DNA of 64,000 nt from Microbacterium hydrocarbonoxydans (GTDB taxonomy: Bacteria > Actinomycetota > Actinomycetes > Actinomycetales > Microbacteriaceae), in contig NZ_LR882982.1 in the NCBI RefSeq assembly GCF_904831005.1, forward strand, positions 1,054,001 through 1,118,000. The letters run 5' to 3'. Of the stretch, positions 42,748 through 53,284 are shown piece after piece. How positions within the stretch are numbered: the stretch's first letter is position 1; every line of letters starts with the position of its first letter. The position numbers and the translations under genes are program-made. The notes under the pieces are model-generated. The model searched no databases. It saw only the letters and a list, made by a program, of their open reading frames with translations, and was not told where the DNA came from.

Positions 42748-43932
42748 ATGTCCGATCCCCGCTACACACCGCTTCGAGAACGCCATGAGGCGCTCGGTGC
42801 CTCGTTCACCGACTTCGGCGGTTGGCAGATGCCGGTCCGCTACACCTCGGACCTCGCCGAGCACCATGCCGTGCGTCAGGCCGCGGGCATCTTCGACATC
42901 TCGCACATGGCGGAGTTCCTCGTCACCGGCGAATTCGCCGGGGAGTTCCTGGACTTCTCGCTCGCCGGACGCCTGTCGGCGATGGCAGTGGGCAAGGCGA
43001 AGTACTCGCTCATGCTCGCCGACGACGGCGGGATCATCGACGACGTCATCGTCTACCGACTGGCTGAAGACCGCTTCCTCGTGATCGCGAACGCAGGCAA
43101 TCGCGGATTCGTCGATGCGGCGTTCGCCTCACGCGTCCGTTCTTTCCCCTCGCGGATCGAGCGCGAGCAGCCTGCACTGGCCGCACCAGAAGAGCGCAGC
43201 TTCGCCGGATTCATCGGCGACCGCGGCGTCGACGTCGAGGACGTCTCCGACGAGTACGCGCTGCTCGCTGTGCAGGGTCCCGCCGCGGAGGCCGTCGTGT
43301 CGAACACCGAGGGCATCTCCGACCTCAGCTCGCCCTGGGGTGAGCAGAAGTACTACGCCTGGGCTGACGCCTCGTATCTGGGAAACCCGCTGCTGCTCGC
43401 CCGCACCGGCTACACCGGTGAGGACGGCTTCGAGCTGCTCGTCCGCACAGCCGACGCCCCAGCCCTGTGGGACGCGCTCATCGAGGCGGGACGCCCGCAC
43501 GGCCTCGTTCCGGCGGGGCTCGCGGCGCGAGACACGCTCCGCCTGGAAGCCGGTATGCCGTTGTACGGCCACGAGCTCTCTCGCGACACGAGACCTTCTC
43601 AGGCCGGTCTCGGGCGAGTCGTCGTACCGGACAAGAGCAGCTTCATCGGCAAGGGAGCTGTGGACGCGGCATCGGATGCACGCGTTCTCGTCGGACTCGT
43701 CGCAGAGGGCAGGCGTGCGGGCCGCGCGGGTTACGCGGTCGTCGACGAGCACGGCACCGTGCTCGGCGAGATCACCAGCGGCGCGCTCAGCCCCACGCTC
43801 GGGCACCCGATCGCGATGGCGTACGTCGACCCTTCTTCCGCTGCGGTGGGAACCGCAGTATTCCTTGATGTGCGGGGGACCAGCATCCCCGCGATCGTGA
43901 CCGCTCTGCCTTTCTATCGGAGGACCAAATGA
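42748..43932 (+). CDS. gcvT: glycine cleavage T protein (aminomethyltransferase)
   Basis: T protein of the glycine cleavage system. It moves the methylene group of the lipoyl-bound aminomethyl to tetrahydrofolate, releasing ammonia. The 394 residues have the GcvT folate-binding domain: LHERHEAL-like N-terminus ([10 protein letters not shown]), [11 protein letters not shown], the FDISHMAEF block and [16 protein letters not shown]. It is the first gene after the glycine riboswitch, and its stop overlaps gcvH as ATGA. Confidence 0.97.
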   Translation: MSDPRYTPLRERHEALGASFTDFGGWQMPVRYTSDLAEHHAVRQAAGIFDISHMAEFLVTGEFAGEFLDFSLAGRLSAMAVGKAKYSLMLADDGGIIDDVIVYRLAEDRFLVIANAGNRGFVDAAFASRVRSFPSRIEREQPALAAPEERSFAGFIGDRGVDVEDVSDEYALLAVQGPAAEAVVSNTEGISDLSSPWGEQKYYAWADASYLGNPLLLARTGYTGEDGFELLVRTADAPALWDALIEAGRPHGLVPAGLAARDTLRLEAGMPLYGHELSRDTRPSQAGLGRVVVPDKSSFIGKGAVDAASDARVLVGLVAEGRRAGRAGYAVVDEHGTVLGEITSGALSPTLGHPIAMAYVDPSSAAVGTAVFLDVRGTSIPAIVTALPFYRRTK

Positions 43933-44306
43933 CCGACCTCAATGCGCTCCAGTACACCGAGGAGCACGAATGGATCGCCGCCGACGGCGGCACCGTGACC
44001 ATCGGAATCACCGACTACGCGGCCGACAAGCTCGGTGACGTGGTGTTCGTCGAGCTCCCGGCGGTCGGCACCGAGGTCACCGCCGGCTCCGTCGTCGGCG
44101 AGATCGAGTCGACGAAATCGGTCGGCGAGCTCTACGCCCCCGTGACAGGCACGGTCGTCGAGATCAACGACGGCGTGGTCGATGACCCGTCCCTCGTGAA
44201 CGCGGAGCCGTTCGCAGGCGGCTGGCTCATCAAGGTGTCCGTCGCAGACGGTGCTCTGGATGGTCTGATGGACCGCGACGCATACGTCGCTCTGACGGAG
44301 GGCTGA
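43929..44306 (+). CDS. gcvH: glycine cleavage H protein
   Basis: Lipoyl carrier of the glycine cleavage system. The 125 residues contain the lipoyl-lysine segment [14 protein letters not shown], with Lys63 as the attachment site, plus [10 protein letters not shown] near the N-terminus and [12 protein letters not shown]. The start overlaps the gcvT stop by 4 bases, and gcvP starts 7 bases after the stop. Confidence 0.97.
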   Translation: MTDLNALQYTEEHEWIAADGGTVTIGITDYAADKLGDVVFVELPAVGTEVTAGSVVGEIESTKSVGELYAPVTGTVVEINDGVVDDPSLVNAEPFAGGWLIKVSVADGALDGLMDRDAYVALTEG

Positions 44307-44313
44307 TCCACCC

Positions 44314-47196
44314 GTGACCTCATTCGCCGATCGTCATATCGGAACCACCGCCGCCACCCAGCGCCAGATGCTCGACTCGCTGGGGGTCGCCTCGGACCTC
44401 GAGGACTGGAGCCCCGTAGAGGCTCTGATGCGCCAGGCCGTGCCGTCCTCGATCTTCACCGCAGCAGCCGATGACTCCGTGATCCCGCGGGCCGCGAGCG
44501 AGACCGAGGCGCTCGCCGAACTGCGGGCGCTCGCCGCGCGCAACACGGTGAACCGTCCGATGATCGGCCTCGGCTACTACGGCACGATCACGCCGCAGGT
44601 GATCCAGCGCAACGTGCTCGAGAACCCGTCCTGGTACACGGCCTACACGCCGTACCAGCCGGAGATCTCGCAGGGGCGCCTCGAGGCGCTCATCAACTTC
44701 CAGACGATGGTCGCCGAGCTCACCGGCCTCTCGACCGCCAACGCGTCGATGCTCGACGAATCCACGGCCGTCGTCGAGGGGATGCTGCTCGCGCGACGCG
44801 CCTCCAAGACGCGATCGAATGTCTTCGCAGTCGACGCAGATGCGTTCCCGCAGACCGCCGCACTGCTGGCGGCGCGCGCCGACGCCGTCGGGATCGAGAT
44901 CGTCACGGTCGACTTCGCTGCAGGCGATGAACTGCCCGCCGAGTTGTTCGGCGTGTTCGTGCAGTACCCCGCAGCCTCGGGGCGCGTATGGGACCCGAGC
45001 GCCGTGATCGACGCGGCCCACGTCGCCGGCGGCCTCGCGGTCGTCGCCGCGGATCTGCTGGCGTTGACGCTCATCTCGTCGCCCGGTTCGCTCGGCGCCG
45101 ATGTGGCCGTCGGCACGACGCAGCGTTTCGGCGTGCCGATGGGGTTCGGAGGCCCGCACGCGGGCTACATGGCGGTTCGCGCCGGACTCGAGCGCCAGCT
45201 TCCGGGTCGTCTTGTCGGAGTGTCCGTCGACGCGGACGGCAAGCCGGCGTACCGGCTGTCGCTGCAGACGCGCGAACAGCACATCCGCCGCGAGAAGGCC
45301 ACCAGCAACATCTGCACCGCGCAGGTGCTCCTCGCCGTGATGGCCGCCATGTACGCGGTGTACCACGGCCCCGAAGGGCTCCGTGCGATCGCCGCTGAAG
45401 CCGCGGCGAAGGCCGCGATGCTGCGCGACTGGCTCGCAGATGCGGGTGTCGAGGTCGTGCACGACGCGTTCTTCGACACGCTCAGGGCACGCGTACCGGG
45501 CCGGGCGGCCGAGATCGTCGAGTCGGCGCATGCCGCGGGCATCCTGTTGCGCGCGAACGACGCCGACACCGTCAACGTCGCCGTCGACGAGACGACGACG
45601 GTCGCCGACCTTCACCGTGTCGCTCAGGTGTTCGGCGGCAAGCGCGAGAGGGCATTCGGGTTCTTCGGCATCGGCGCGGCCGGCGCCCTTCCCGAAGGCC
45701 TGCACCGGCAGGACGAGTACCTGACGCATCCGGTCTTCCACGCTCATCGCAGCGAGACCGCCATGATGCGGTACCTGAAGAGCCTCGCCGACCGGGACTA
45801 CGCGCTGGACCGCGGCATGATCCCGCTCGGGTCCTGCACGATGAAGCTCAATGCAGCGACCGAGATGGCGTCGATCACGTGGCCGGAGTTCGCGGGGATC
45901 CACCCGTTCGCGCCGGCATCCGACGTCGCGGGATACCTCGAACTCATCGACCAGCTGGAGTCCTGGCTGGCCGAGGTCACCGGCTACGACGCCGTCTCGC
46001 TGCAGCCGAACGCGGGCTCGCAGGGAGAACTCGCCGGCCTCCTCGCGATCCGCGGGTATCACCTGGCGAACGGCGACGATCAGCGCACGGTGTGCCTGAT
46101 CCCCTCGTCGGCGCACGGCACGAACGCGGCATCCGCCGTGCTCGCGGGCATGAAGGTCGTCGTCGTGGCCTGCGACGAGCTCGGCAACGTCGACCTCGAC
46201 GACCTGCGGGCGAAGATCGCAGCGAACGCCGATGAGCTGTCCGCGCTGATGATCACCTACCCGTCGACGCACGGTGTGTATGAGCAGGACGTGGTGGAGA
46301 TCACGACCGCCGTGCACGACGCCGGCGGTCAGGTGTACGTCGACGGCGCCAACCTCAATGCGCTGCTCGGGTATGCCCGGTTCGGCGACCTGGGTGGCGA
46401 CGTCTCGCACCTGAACCTGCACAAGACGTTCGCGATCCCGCACGGCGGCGGCGGCCCCGGCGTCGGTCCGGTCGCCGCGAAGGCGCATCTCGCGCCCTTC
46501 CTGCCGTCGCACCCTCTCGCGCAGCGTGCCGATCACGCAGGCGGATTCGTGTTCGAGGGCGGCCCGGTGTCTGCGGCTCCGTACGGCTCCGCCGGCATCC
46601 TCCCGATCTCGTGGGCATACGTGCGGATGATGGGGGCCGACGGCCTCCGTCACGCGACGGCGGCGGCAGTGCTCTCGGCCAACTACATCGCGGCCCGTCT
46701 CGGCGAGCACTATCCGGTGCTGTACGCCGGAGAGAACGGCCGGGTGGCGCACGAGTGCATCCTCGACCTGCGTCCTCTCAAGGAAGCCACGGGGATCTCG
46801 GTCGACGACGTCGCGAAGCGACTGATCGACTATGGCTTCCACGCCCCGACCATGTCGTTCCCCGTCGCGGGGACGCTCATGGTCGAGCCGACGGAATCCG
46901 AGGACCTGGGCGAGATCGAGCGGTTCATCGAGGCGATGATCATGATCAAGGCAGAGGCCGATGCCGTCGCCGCAGGCCGCTGGCCCGCCGATGACAATCC
47001 GCTTGTGAACGCACCGCACACCGCGGTCTCGCTGATCGCGGGGGAGTGGAATCACGCCTACACGCGTGAGGATGCCGCTTATCCGGTGCATGCGCTCATC
47101 GCAGGCAAGTACTGGCCGCCGGTGCGCCGCATCGACCAGGCGTACGGCGACCGCAACCTCGTCTGCGCCTGCCCGCCGATCGAGGCCTTCGCCTGA
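44314..47196 (+). CDS. gcvP: glycine dehydrogenase (decarboxylating), P protein
   Basis: PLP-dependent P protein that decarboxylates glycine and loads the H protein. The 960 residues are a single-chain (fused alpha and beta) form. The N-terminal half has [13 protein letters not shown] and [16 protein letters not shown], and the PLP lysine is Lys704 in [15 protein letters not shown]. The GTG at 44314 follows gcvH by 7 bp. The operon ends at the hairpin 47216-47246. Confidence 0.97.
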   Translation: MTSFADRHIGTTAATQRQMLDSLGVASDLEDWSPVEALMRQAVPSSIFTAAADDSVIPRAASETEALAELRALAARNTVNRPMIGLGYYGTITPQVIQRNVLENPSWYTAYTPYQPEISQGRLEALINFQTMVAELTGLSTANASMLDESTAVVEGMLLARRASKTRSNVFAVDADAFPQTAALLAARADAVGIEIVTVDFAAGDELPAELFGVFVQYPAASGRVWDPSAVIDAAHVAGGLAVVAADLLALTLISSPGSLGADVAVGTTQRFGVPMGFGGPHAGYMAVRAGLERQLPGRLVGVSVDADGKPAYRLSLQTREQHIRREKATSNICTAQVLLAVMAAMYAVYHGPEGLRAIAAEAAAKAAMLRDWLADAGVEVVHDAFFDTLRARVPGRAAEIVESAHAAGILLRANDADTVNVAVDETTTVADLHRVAQVFGGKRERAFGFFGIGAAGALPEGLHRQDEYLTHPVFHAHRSETAMMRYLKSLADRDYALDRGMIPLGSCTMKLNAATEMASITWPEFAGIHPFAPASDVAGYLELIDQLESWLAEVTGYDAVSLQPNAGSQGELAGLLAIRGYHLANGDDQRTVCLIPSSAHGTNAASAVLAGMKVVVVACDELGNVDLDDLRAKIAANADELSALMITYPSTHGVYEQDVVEITTAVHDAGGQVYVDGANLNALLGYARFGDLGGDVSHLNLHKTFAIPHGGGGPGVGPVAAKAHLAPFLPSHPLAQRADHAGGFVFEGGPVSAAPYGSAGILPISWAYVRMMGADGLRHATAAAVLSANYIAARLGEHYPVLYAGENGRVAHECILDLRPLKEATGISVDDVAKRLIDYGFHAPTMSFPVAGTLMVEPTESEDLGEIERFIEAMIMIKAEADAVAAGRWPADDNPLVNAPHTAVSLIAGEWNHAYTREDAAYPVHALIAGKYWPPVRRIDQAYGDRNLVCACPPIEAFA

Positions 47197-47215
47197 GCAG
47201 GGCACGAGCATGAGG

Positions 47216-47246
47216 CGGCGTCGCATCCATCCCGGATGCGACGCCG
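47216..47246 (+). terminator. gcv operon terminator
   Basis: A 13-bp perfect stem (CGGCGTCGCATCC with its complement) with a 5-base loop starts 20 bp after gcvP. GTCGCTCGTTTCC follows. The 175 bp from here to the next start hold only an AT-rich promoter region (about 47284-47320). Confidence 0.85.
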
Positions 47247-47421
47247 TCGCTCGTTTCCGTGCATTTCCGCATGTTTCCGCGAGATTACATATGGTCACCA
47301 CTGAGTAACAGTTCATTAGCCGAGTGCGCCGTCCCCCGCGACCCGGGTTACAGTCGACTATCCCTACGCGCTTGATGTCGAGTGCGCAGTCTGATGAATT
47401 CCCGTCCACAGGAGGACACAA

Positions 47422-49059
47422 GTGAAGCGCAACAAGATCGCCCTTGCGGGCACCGCGCTGTTCGCGATCGGCGCCCTGGCGCTCGCGGGCTGCGCGAGCG
47501 GTGGAAACGGCAACGAAGGTGACGGCGGCTCCGGCGCGAGCGCCGACGCAGATGCCATCATCACCACGAACGGCTCGGAGCCCGAGAACCCGCTCATCCC
47601 CACCAACACCAACGAGGTGGGTGGCGGAAAGATCCTCGACGAGATCTTCGCCGGTCTGATCTACTACGACGCCGACGGCAAGCCCGTCAACGACGTGGCT
47701 GAGGAGATCACCACGGAGGACCCGCAGAACCTCACCGTCAAGATCAAGGAAGGCCTGACCTTCACCGATGGTGAAGAAGTCACCGCCGACAACTTCATCA
47801 AGGCGTGGAACGAGGGCGCCAAGGCGTCGAACGCTCACCTCTCCAGCTACTTCTTCGAGGACATCGAGGGCTTCAGCTACGACACCGACTCCGAGCTCAC
47901 GGGCCTCAAGCAGGTCGATGACTACACCTTCACGATCGCGCTGAACAAGCCGGCATCCGACTTCGCTCTGCGCCTCGGCTACTCGGCCTTCTACCCGCTC
48001 CCCGACGTCGCGTTCGAGGACATGGAGGCCTTCGGTCAGAACCCGATCGGCAACGGCCCGTACATGATCGACGGCGAAGACGCGTGGCAGCACGACGTGC
48101 AGATCGACCTCGTCCGCAACGACGACTACGACGGTGGCCGTCAGGCCGCCAACGGCGGTCTCACCATCAAGTTCTACGCGACGCAGGAGGCCGCATACGC
48201 CGACCTGCTGTCGAACGAGGTCGACGTTATCGACGCGATCCCGACGAACTCGCTCCCGGTCTTCACCGACGAGCTCGGCGAGCGCGCTGTGAACCAGCCC
48301 TCCGCTGTGTTCCAGTCGTTCACCATCGGCCAGTTCCTCCCGCACTTCAGCGGCGAAGAGGGCCAGCTGCGTCGTCAGGCGCTGTCGATGGCGATCAACC
48401 GCGAGGAGATCACCGAGACGATCTTCTCGGGCACCCGCACCCCGGCATCCGACTTCACGTCGCCGGTCATCGACGGCTGGTCGGATTCGGTTCCCGGCAG
48501 CGAGGTCCTCGACTTCGACCCCGAGAAGGCGAAGGAGCTGTGGGCTGAGGCCGACGCCATCGCACCGTGGGACGGCGAGTTCAAGATCGCGTACAACTCC
48601 GACGGCGGTCACGACGCCTGGGTCGACGCGGTGAGCAACAGCATCAAGAACACGCTCGGCATCGAGGCATCGGGCGACCCGTACCCGACCTTCCAGGACC
48701 TTCGCACGAAGATCAACGACCGCACCATCACCACGGCTGCGCGCTCGGGCTGGCAGGCCGACTACCCGGGTCTGTACAACTTCCTCGGACCGCTCTACGC
48801 CACCGGCGCAGGCTCCAACGACGGTGACTACACGAACCCCGAGTTCGACGAGCTCATCTCCGCCGGCATCAGCAACCCCGACGCCGATGCTCAGATCGAG
48901 GACTTCAGCAAGGCGCAGGAGGTTCTGTTCCAGGACCTTCCCGCGATCCCGCTGTGGTACTCCAACGTGACCGGTGGCTTCAGCGAGAACGTCGACAACG
49001 TCACGTTCGGCTGGAACTCGGTTCCGCTGTACTACGAGATCACGAAGGCCGGCGAGTAA
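47422..49059 (+). CDS. family-5 peptide-binding lipoprotein, importer 2
   Basis: A 545-residue secreted binding protein with a signal peptide (LFAIGALALAGC; lipobox LAGC) and an SBP_bac_5 (DppA/OppA-like) fold: FTDGEEVTADNFIKAWNEG near residue 115, NPIGNGPYMIDGE, and QLRRQALSMAINREEI near residue 317. The C-terminal half contains a FQDLPAIPLWY segment typical of the oligopeptide group. The GTG start has GGAGGA six bases upstream. It is the first gene of a second ABC importer. Confidence 0.92.
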   Translation: MKRNKIALAGTALFAIGALALAGCASGGNGNEGDGGSGASADADAIITTNGSEPENPLIPTNTNEVGGGKILDEIFAGLIYYDADGKPVNDVAEEITTEDPQNLTVKIKEGLTFTDGEEVTADNFIKAWNEGAKASNAHLSSYFFEDIEGFSYDTDSELTGLKQVDDYTFTIALNKPASDFALRLGYSAFYPLPDVAFEDMEAFGQNPIGNGPYMIDGEDAWQHDVQIDLVRNDDYDGGRQAANGGLTIKFYATQEAAYADLLSNEVDVIDAIPTNSLPVFTDELGERAVNQPSAVFQSFTIGQFLPHFSGEEGQLRRQALSMAINREEITETIFSGTRTPASDFTSPVIDGWSDSVPGSEVLDFDPEKAKELWAEADAIAPWDGEFKIAYNSDGGHDAWVDAVSNSIKNTLGIEASGDPYPTFQDLRTKINDRTITTAARSGWQADYPGLYNFLGPLYATGAGSNDGDYTNPEFDELISAGISNPDADAQIEDFSKAQEVLFQDLPAIPLWYSNVTGGFSENVDNVTFGWNSVPLYYEITKAGE

Positions 49060-49075
49060 GTCTGACGGCACTTCA

Positions 49076-49115
49076 CCTGTGAGGCGGTGACGATTCTTCG
49101 TCACCGCCTCACAGG
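49076..49115 (+). terminator. intercistronic stem-loop after binding protein 2
   Basis: An 18-bp perfect stem with a TTCT tetraloop (arms 49076-49093, 49098-49115) lies between the binding-protein stop and the permease. Such stems commonly give partial termination or mRNA protection, so binding protein is made in excess of the permeases. Confidence 0.75.
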
Positions 49116-49160
49116 CTTGTGTTCACGTAGCTTTCTTTCCCCTCAAGAAGGGACAAGCGG

Positions 49161-50087
49161 ATGCTCGGTTACATTCTGAGACGTCTCCTGCAGGTGATCC
49201 CGGTCTTCTTCGGAGCCACCCTGCTGATTTACTTCCTCGTGTTCGCCATGCCCGGCGATCCGATCCTCGCCCTGTTCGGCGACAAGACGCCCAACCCGGC
49301 GGTCGTCGAGCAGCTGCGCGCGCAGTACCACCTGGACCAGCCGTTCATCGTGCAGTACTGGTACTACATCACCGGCGTGTTCCAGGGTGACCTGGGCACG
49401 ACCTACTCGGGCCGCCCGGTGTCGGCCGTACTCGCCGCCACGCTGCCCGTCACCGGCCGACTCGCGGTCATGGCCATCGCCATCGAGTTCGTGCTCGCCA
49501 TCGTCATCGGCACCATCTCGGCGCTGCGCAAGGGCAAGCTGTTCGACAACGTCTCGCTGGTCGTGGCGCTGGTCGCGATCGCGATCCCGATCTTCGTGGT
49601 GGCGTTCCTCGCTCAGTACTTCCTGGCGATCCAGCTCGGATGGTTCAAGCCCACGGTGGGTGCGGACAACGACTGGGGCGGGCTCTGGCTGCCGGCGATC
49701 GTGCTCGGCTTCAGCCTCTATGCGGTGAGTATGCGTCTGATGCGCAGCTCGGTCATCGAGACCCTGAACCAGGACTGGGTGCGCACGGCGTACAGCAAGG
49801 GCCTCTCGCGCAATCGCGTGCTTCCCGTGCACGTGCTGCGCAACTCCCTGATCCCGGTGATCACGAACTCCGCCACGAACTTCGGCGTGCTGCTCGTGGG
49901 CGCCACCGTCACCGAGGGCATCTTCAACGTCCCCGGTGTCGGCAACACGCTCTTCCAGGCGATCCAGCGCGGCGAGGGACCGACGGTCGTCTCGTTCGTG
50001 ACCGTGTTCGTCATCCTGTACGTGTTGGTGAACCTTCTCATCGACCTGCTCTACGGTCTGCTCGACCCGAGGATTCGCTATGCCTGA
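49161..50087 (+). CDS. ABC permease DppB-type, importer 2
   Basis: A 308-residue inner-membrane permease: N-terminal LLQVIPVFFGATLLIYFLVF helix, periplasmic domain, and the EAA loop DWVRTAYSKGLSRNRVLPV. It has six predicted helices, as is standard for DppB-like proteins. GAAGGGA lies upstream of the ATG, and the stop overlaps the next gene by 8 bp. Confidence 0.93.
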   Translation: MLGYILRRLLQVIPVFFGATLLIYFLVFAMPGDPILALFGDKTPNPAVVEQLRAQYHLDQPFIVQYWYYITGVFQGDLGTTYSGRPVSAVLAATLPVTGRLAVMAIAIEFVLAIVIGTISALRKGKLFDNVSLVVALVAIAIPIFVVAFLAQYFLAIQLGWFKPTVGADNDWGGLWLPAIVLGFSLYAVSMRLMRSSVIETLNQDWVRTAYSKGLSRNRVLPVHVLRNSLIPVITNSATNFGVLLVGATVTEGIFNVPGVGNTLFQAIQRGEGPTVVSFVTVFVILYVLVNLLIDLLYGLLDPRIRYA

Positions 50088-51024
50088 TCCCACATCTCAG
50101 AAGCACTACGTCGCTCCGGTAGAGACGGAGTCGATCGCGGTCGACGCCGTCCGGATCTCGGACAAGCCCAGCAACCTCTGGCGTGACGCCTGGTTCGACC
50201 TGCGTCGTCGTCCGCTGTTCTGGTTCTCGATCGTCCTCGCGCTGTTCTTCCTCGTGATGGCGCTGTGGCCGACTCTGTTCACCGCGACGCCGCCGAACAA
50301 CGACTGCCAGCTGTCGAACAGCAACGGCGGTCCGACGGACGGACACCCGCTCGGGTTCACGTTCCAGGGCTGCGACATCTATGCGCGCATCGTCTGGGGC
50401 GCGCAGACGTCGTTGGCCGTCGGCCTCATCGCCACGCTGATCTCGTCGGTTCTCGGCCTGATCATGGGAGCCCTCGCGGGCTTCTACGGCGGATGGCTCG
50501 ACGGTCTGCTCTCGCGCATCGGCGACATCTTCTTCGCCATCCCGTACATCCTCGCGGCCGTCGTCGTGATGACCGTGTTCCGGGATTCTCGTTCGGTATG
50601 GACGCTGGCGTTCGCCATCGGAGCGTTCGCCTGGGCATCTACAGCTCGCGTCGTGCGGGCCGAGGTGCTGCGAGTGCGTCAGGCGGACTTCGTGATGGCG
50701 TCGCAGGCGCTCGGTCAGTCGAAGTTCAAGATCCTCCTGAACCACGTGGTCCCGAATGCCATCGCTCCGCTGCTCGTCGTCTCGACGCTCGGCCTCGCCG
50801 CGGCAATCGTCGCGGAAGCGACGCTCTCGTTCCTCGGCGTGGGTCTCGGCAGCGACGTGATGTCGTGGGGCAATGACATCGCGAAGGCTCAGGCGTCGCT
50901 GCGTGTCGCGCCGATGGCGCTCATCTATCCGTCGATCGCTCTCACCCTCGCGGTGCTGGCGTTCGTCACCCTGGGCGAGCTCATCCGAGACGCCCTCGAC
51001 CCGAAGGCGAGGGCACGCCGATGA
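50080..51024 (+). CDS. ABC permease DppC-type, importer 2
   Basis: A 314-residue permease with an N-terminal cytoplasmic tail of about 45 residues, a longer periplasmic loop with two cysteines (NDCQL, QGCDI) that could form a disulfide, and the EAA loop ADFVMASQALGQSKFKILL. The start overlaps the DppB-type stop (ATGCCTGA) and the stop overlaps the ATPase start as ATGA. Confidence 0.93.
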   Translation: MPDPTSQKHYVAPVETESIAVDAVRISDKPSNLWRDAWFDLRRRPLFWFSIVLALFFLVMALWPTLFTATPPNNDCQLSNSNGGPTDGHPLGFTFQGCDIYARIVWGAQTSLAVGLIATLISSVLGLIMGALAGFYGGWLDGLLSRIGDIFFAIPYILAAVVVMTVFRDSRSVWTLAFAIGAFAWASTARVVRAEVLRVRQADFVMASQALGQSKFKILLNHVVPNAIAPLLVVSTLGLAAAIVAEATLSFLGVGLGSDVMSWGNDIAKAQASLRVAPMALIYPSIALTLAVLAFVTLGELIRDALDPKARARR

Positions 51025-52694
51025 GCGAGCGAATCACCGAACAGGTCCCGCTGCTGAGCATCCGCGACCTCACGGTCGCGTTCCGCACGCAGGAGGGTCT
51101 GCGCGAAGTGCTCCACGGAGTGAGCTTCGACGTCATGCCCGGCGAGACGGTCGCGATCGTGGGCGAGTCGGGCTCGGGCAAGTCCACGACGGCCACGGCC
51201 ATCGTGAACCTGCTCCCGGGAACCGGCGAGGTCACCGCGGGATCGATCACCCTGGAGGGGCGCGAGCTCACGACACTCAACCGTCGCGAGATCGAGGCTG
51301 TGCGCGGTCGGGACATCGGCTTCGTGCCGCAGGACCCGATGTCCAACCTCAACCCCGTCTGGAGCATCGGCTTCCAGGTGAAGGAGGCGATCCGTGCGAA
51401 CGGCATCGCCCAGGGGCGCGATGCGGCCAAGGCACGCACCGTCGAGGTGCTGCAGCAGGCTGGACTCGCCGACGCCGAGAAGCGTCTGCACCAGTTCCCG
51501 CACCAGTTCTCGGGCGGCATGCGCCAGCGCGCGCTGATCGGGATGGGCCTCGCGGCCGATCCGAAGCTGCTCATCGCCGACGAGCCGACCTCGGCTCTCG
51601 ACGTGACGGTGCAGCGCGTGATCCTCGATCACATGGCCTCGCTCACCCGCGACAAGGGCACCTCGGTGCTCCTGATCACGCATGATCTCGGCCTCGCAGC
51701 CGAGCGCGCGGACAAGATCATCGTGATGAACGGCGGCAACATCGTCGAGTCCGGTCCCAGCCGCGAGATCCTCGAGAACCCGCAGCACCCGTACACGAAG
51801 CGACTGGTCGCCGCGGCGCCCAGCGTCGCATCGCAGCGCATCCAGGCGGTGGTGGAGGATCGAGGCATCGAGACTCTCGACGACCTCGCCGACATCCCGC
51901 CGACCGTGCGCGTGGCAGGGCTCACGAAGGACTACAAGATCCGTCAGGGGAACTTCCGAAGTGAAGCGTTCCGTGCGGTCGACGACGTGTCCTTCGAGAT
52001 CCCTCGTGGAAAGACCCTCGCCCTCGTGGGCGAGTCCGGCTCCGGAAAGTCCACGGTCGCCAAGATGGTGCTGAAGCTCGAAGAGCCGACCAGCGGAACC
52101 ATCGAGATCGACGGGCAGGATGTGTCGAGGCTGTCGAACGCGCAGGCGTTCGGTCTGCGTCGGCGCATGCAGCCGGTCTTCCAGGACCCGTACGGCTCGC
52201 TCGACCCGCTGCGCAACATCGGCAACACGATCGCTGAGCCGATGCAGATCCACGGTGTCGGCGACCGCGCCTCGCAGCGCGAGCGGGTCGAGGAATTGCT
52301 CGACCAGGTCTCGCTGCCGCGCGTGCTGGCGACCCGGTATCCGAACGAACTCTCGGGCGGGCAGCGCCAGCGTGTGGCGATCGCCCGTGCGCTCGCGCTG
52401 AAGCCCGACATCATCGTCCTCGATGAGGCGGTGTCGGCACTCGACGTGCTCGTTCAGGATCAGGTGCTGCAGCTGCTGGCCGAACTCCAGTCGGAGCTCG
52501 GGCTCACGTATCTGTTCATCACGCACGACCTCGCGGTCGTCCGTGTCTCGAGCGACCTCGTGTGCGTCATGGAGAAGGGCAAGATCGTCGAGCAGGGCAC
52601 TGTCGACGAGATCTTCGCCAACCCGCAGCAGGAGTACACGGATCGTCTGCTGAAGGCGATCCCCGGCGCGACGATCACCCTGGGCGGTCACTGA
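51021..52694 (+). CDS. fused double ATPase, importer 2
   Basis: A 557-residue protein with both ATPase halves on one chain, unlike the separate DppD/DppF of importer 1. Domain 1: AIVGESGSGKSTTATAI, QFSGGMRQRALIGMGLA, LIADEPTSALD. Domain 2: LALVGESGSGKSTVAK, ELSGGQRQRVAIARAL and IIVLDEAVSALD. It energises uptake with the two permeases. It overlaps the preceding gene by 4 bases, and the PH-domain gene follows after 2 bp. Confidence 0.95.
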   Translation: MSERITEQVPLLSIRDLTVAFRTQEGLREVLHGVSFDVMPGETVAIVGESGSGKSTTATAIVNLLPGTGEVTAGSITLEGRELTTLNRREIEAVRGRDIGFVPQDPMSNLNPVWSIGFQVKEAIRANGIAQGRDAAKARTVEVLQQAGLADAEKRLHQFPHQFSGGMRQRALIGMGLAADPKLLIADEPTSALDVTVQRVILDHMASLTRDKGTSVLLITHDLGLAAERADKIIVMNGGNIVESGPSREILENPQHPYTKRLVAAAPSVASQRIQAVVEDRGIETLDDLADIPPTVRVAGLTKDYKIRQGNFRSEAFRAVDDVSFEIPRGKTLALVGESGSGKSTVAKMVLKLEEPTSGTIEIDGQDVSRLSNAQAFGLRRRMQPVFQDPYGSLDPLRNIGNTIAEPMQIHGVGDRASQRERVEELLDQVSLPRVLATRYPNELSGGQRQRVAIARALALKPDIIVLDEAVSALDVLVQDQVLQLLAELQSELGLTYLFITHDLAVVRVSSDLVCVMEKGKIVEQGTVDEIFANPQQEYTDRLLKAIPGATITLGGH

Positions 52695-52696
52695 GA

Positions 52697-53260
52697 GTGA
52701 GCGTCGAACCTCGACCGGAGGCCGCACGGACTTTCCGTGCGGCCTCCGGGCCTGTCTCACTCGTCCTCTGCTCGCTGCTCGCGCTCTTCCTTCTCGGTGA
52801 TGCCGTCGTGCGCGCGGGCTGGGGGCAGATGCTCCTTCTCGCTCCGTGGGTGCTGCTCGGCCTCTGGGTCGTGTACGAGATCGCCTTCGTCTCGGCCGTC
52901 CGCGTCGACGGCGAGGGGGCGATGGTGCAGAACATGCTGCGTCGCACGTCGTTCGGTTGGAGCCGCGTGCGCGACATCGACCTGCGCTGGCAGCTGCTCT
53001 TCTCCCTCGATGACGGAACAGACCTGTCGTGCTATGGCGGGCCTGCACGGGCACGTCCGATGCGGCGCCCCGGTGCCGGCGATGAAGAGGCGAAGGCTCC
53101 GGCGGGTCTTCGCGACCTCACCGAGATCCGAGACAGATGGCAGGCGGCGCCCTCGGGCGCGGATGCTCCGATCCGCCGCGTGTGGGACGTTCAGGCGCTC
53201 GTCGCGCTCGGTGTCATAGCCGTCTGGGCTGTGGCAGCCGTTCTCATCGCGAACGGCTGA
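52697..53260 (+). CDS. PH-domain-like membrane protein
   Basis: A 187-residue protein with two N-terminal membrane helices (SLVLCSLLALFLLGDAVV and MLLLAPWVLLGLWVVYEIAF), a bacterial PH-like segment around RVDGEGAMVQNMLRRTSFGW, a disordered acidic/Arg-rich loop and a C-terminal membrane helix. Family resemblance is to bPH6-type proteins; the role is unknown. The GTG at 52697 follows the ATPase stop by 2 bp, so it may be part of the importer operon, though the link may be accidental. Confidence 0.75.
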   Translation: MSVEPRPEAARTFRAASGPVSLVLCSLLALFLLGDAVVRAGWGQMLLLAPWVLLGLWVVYEIAFVSAVRVDGEGAMVQNMLRRTSFGWSRVRDIDLRWQLLFSLDDGTDLSCYGGPARARPMRRPGAGDEEAKAPAGLRDLTEIRDRWQAAPSGADAPIRRVWDVQALVALGVIAVWAVAAVLIANG

Positions 53261-53284
53261 GCGCTGCGTCGGACCCGATGCGGG

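Noticed and set aside
44320..49104. A 1594-codon open frame on the minus strand opposite gcvP and the peptide-binding protein
   Set aside because: Composition is Arg/Asp/Val-rich without any domain, and the plus-strand genes are clearly real; it is an effect of third-position G/C bias.
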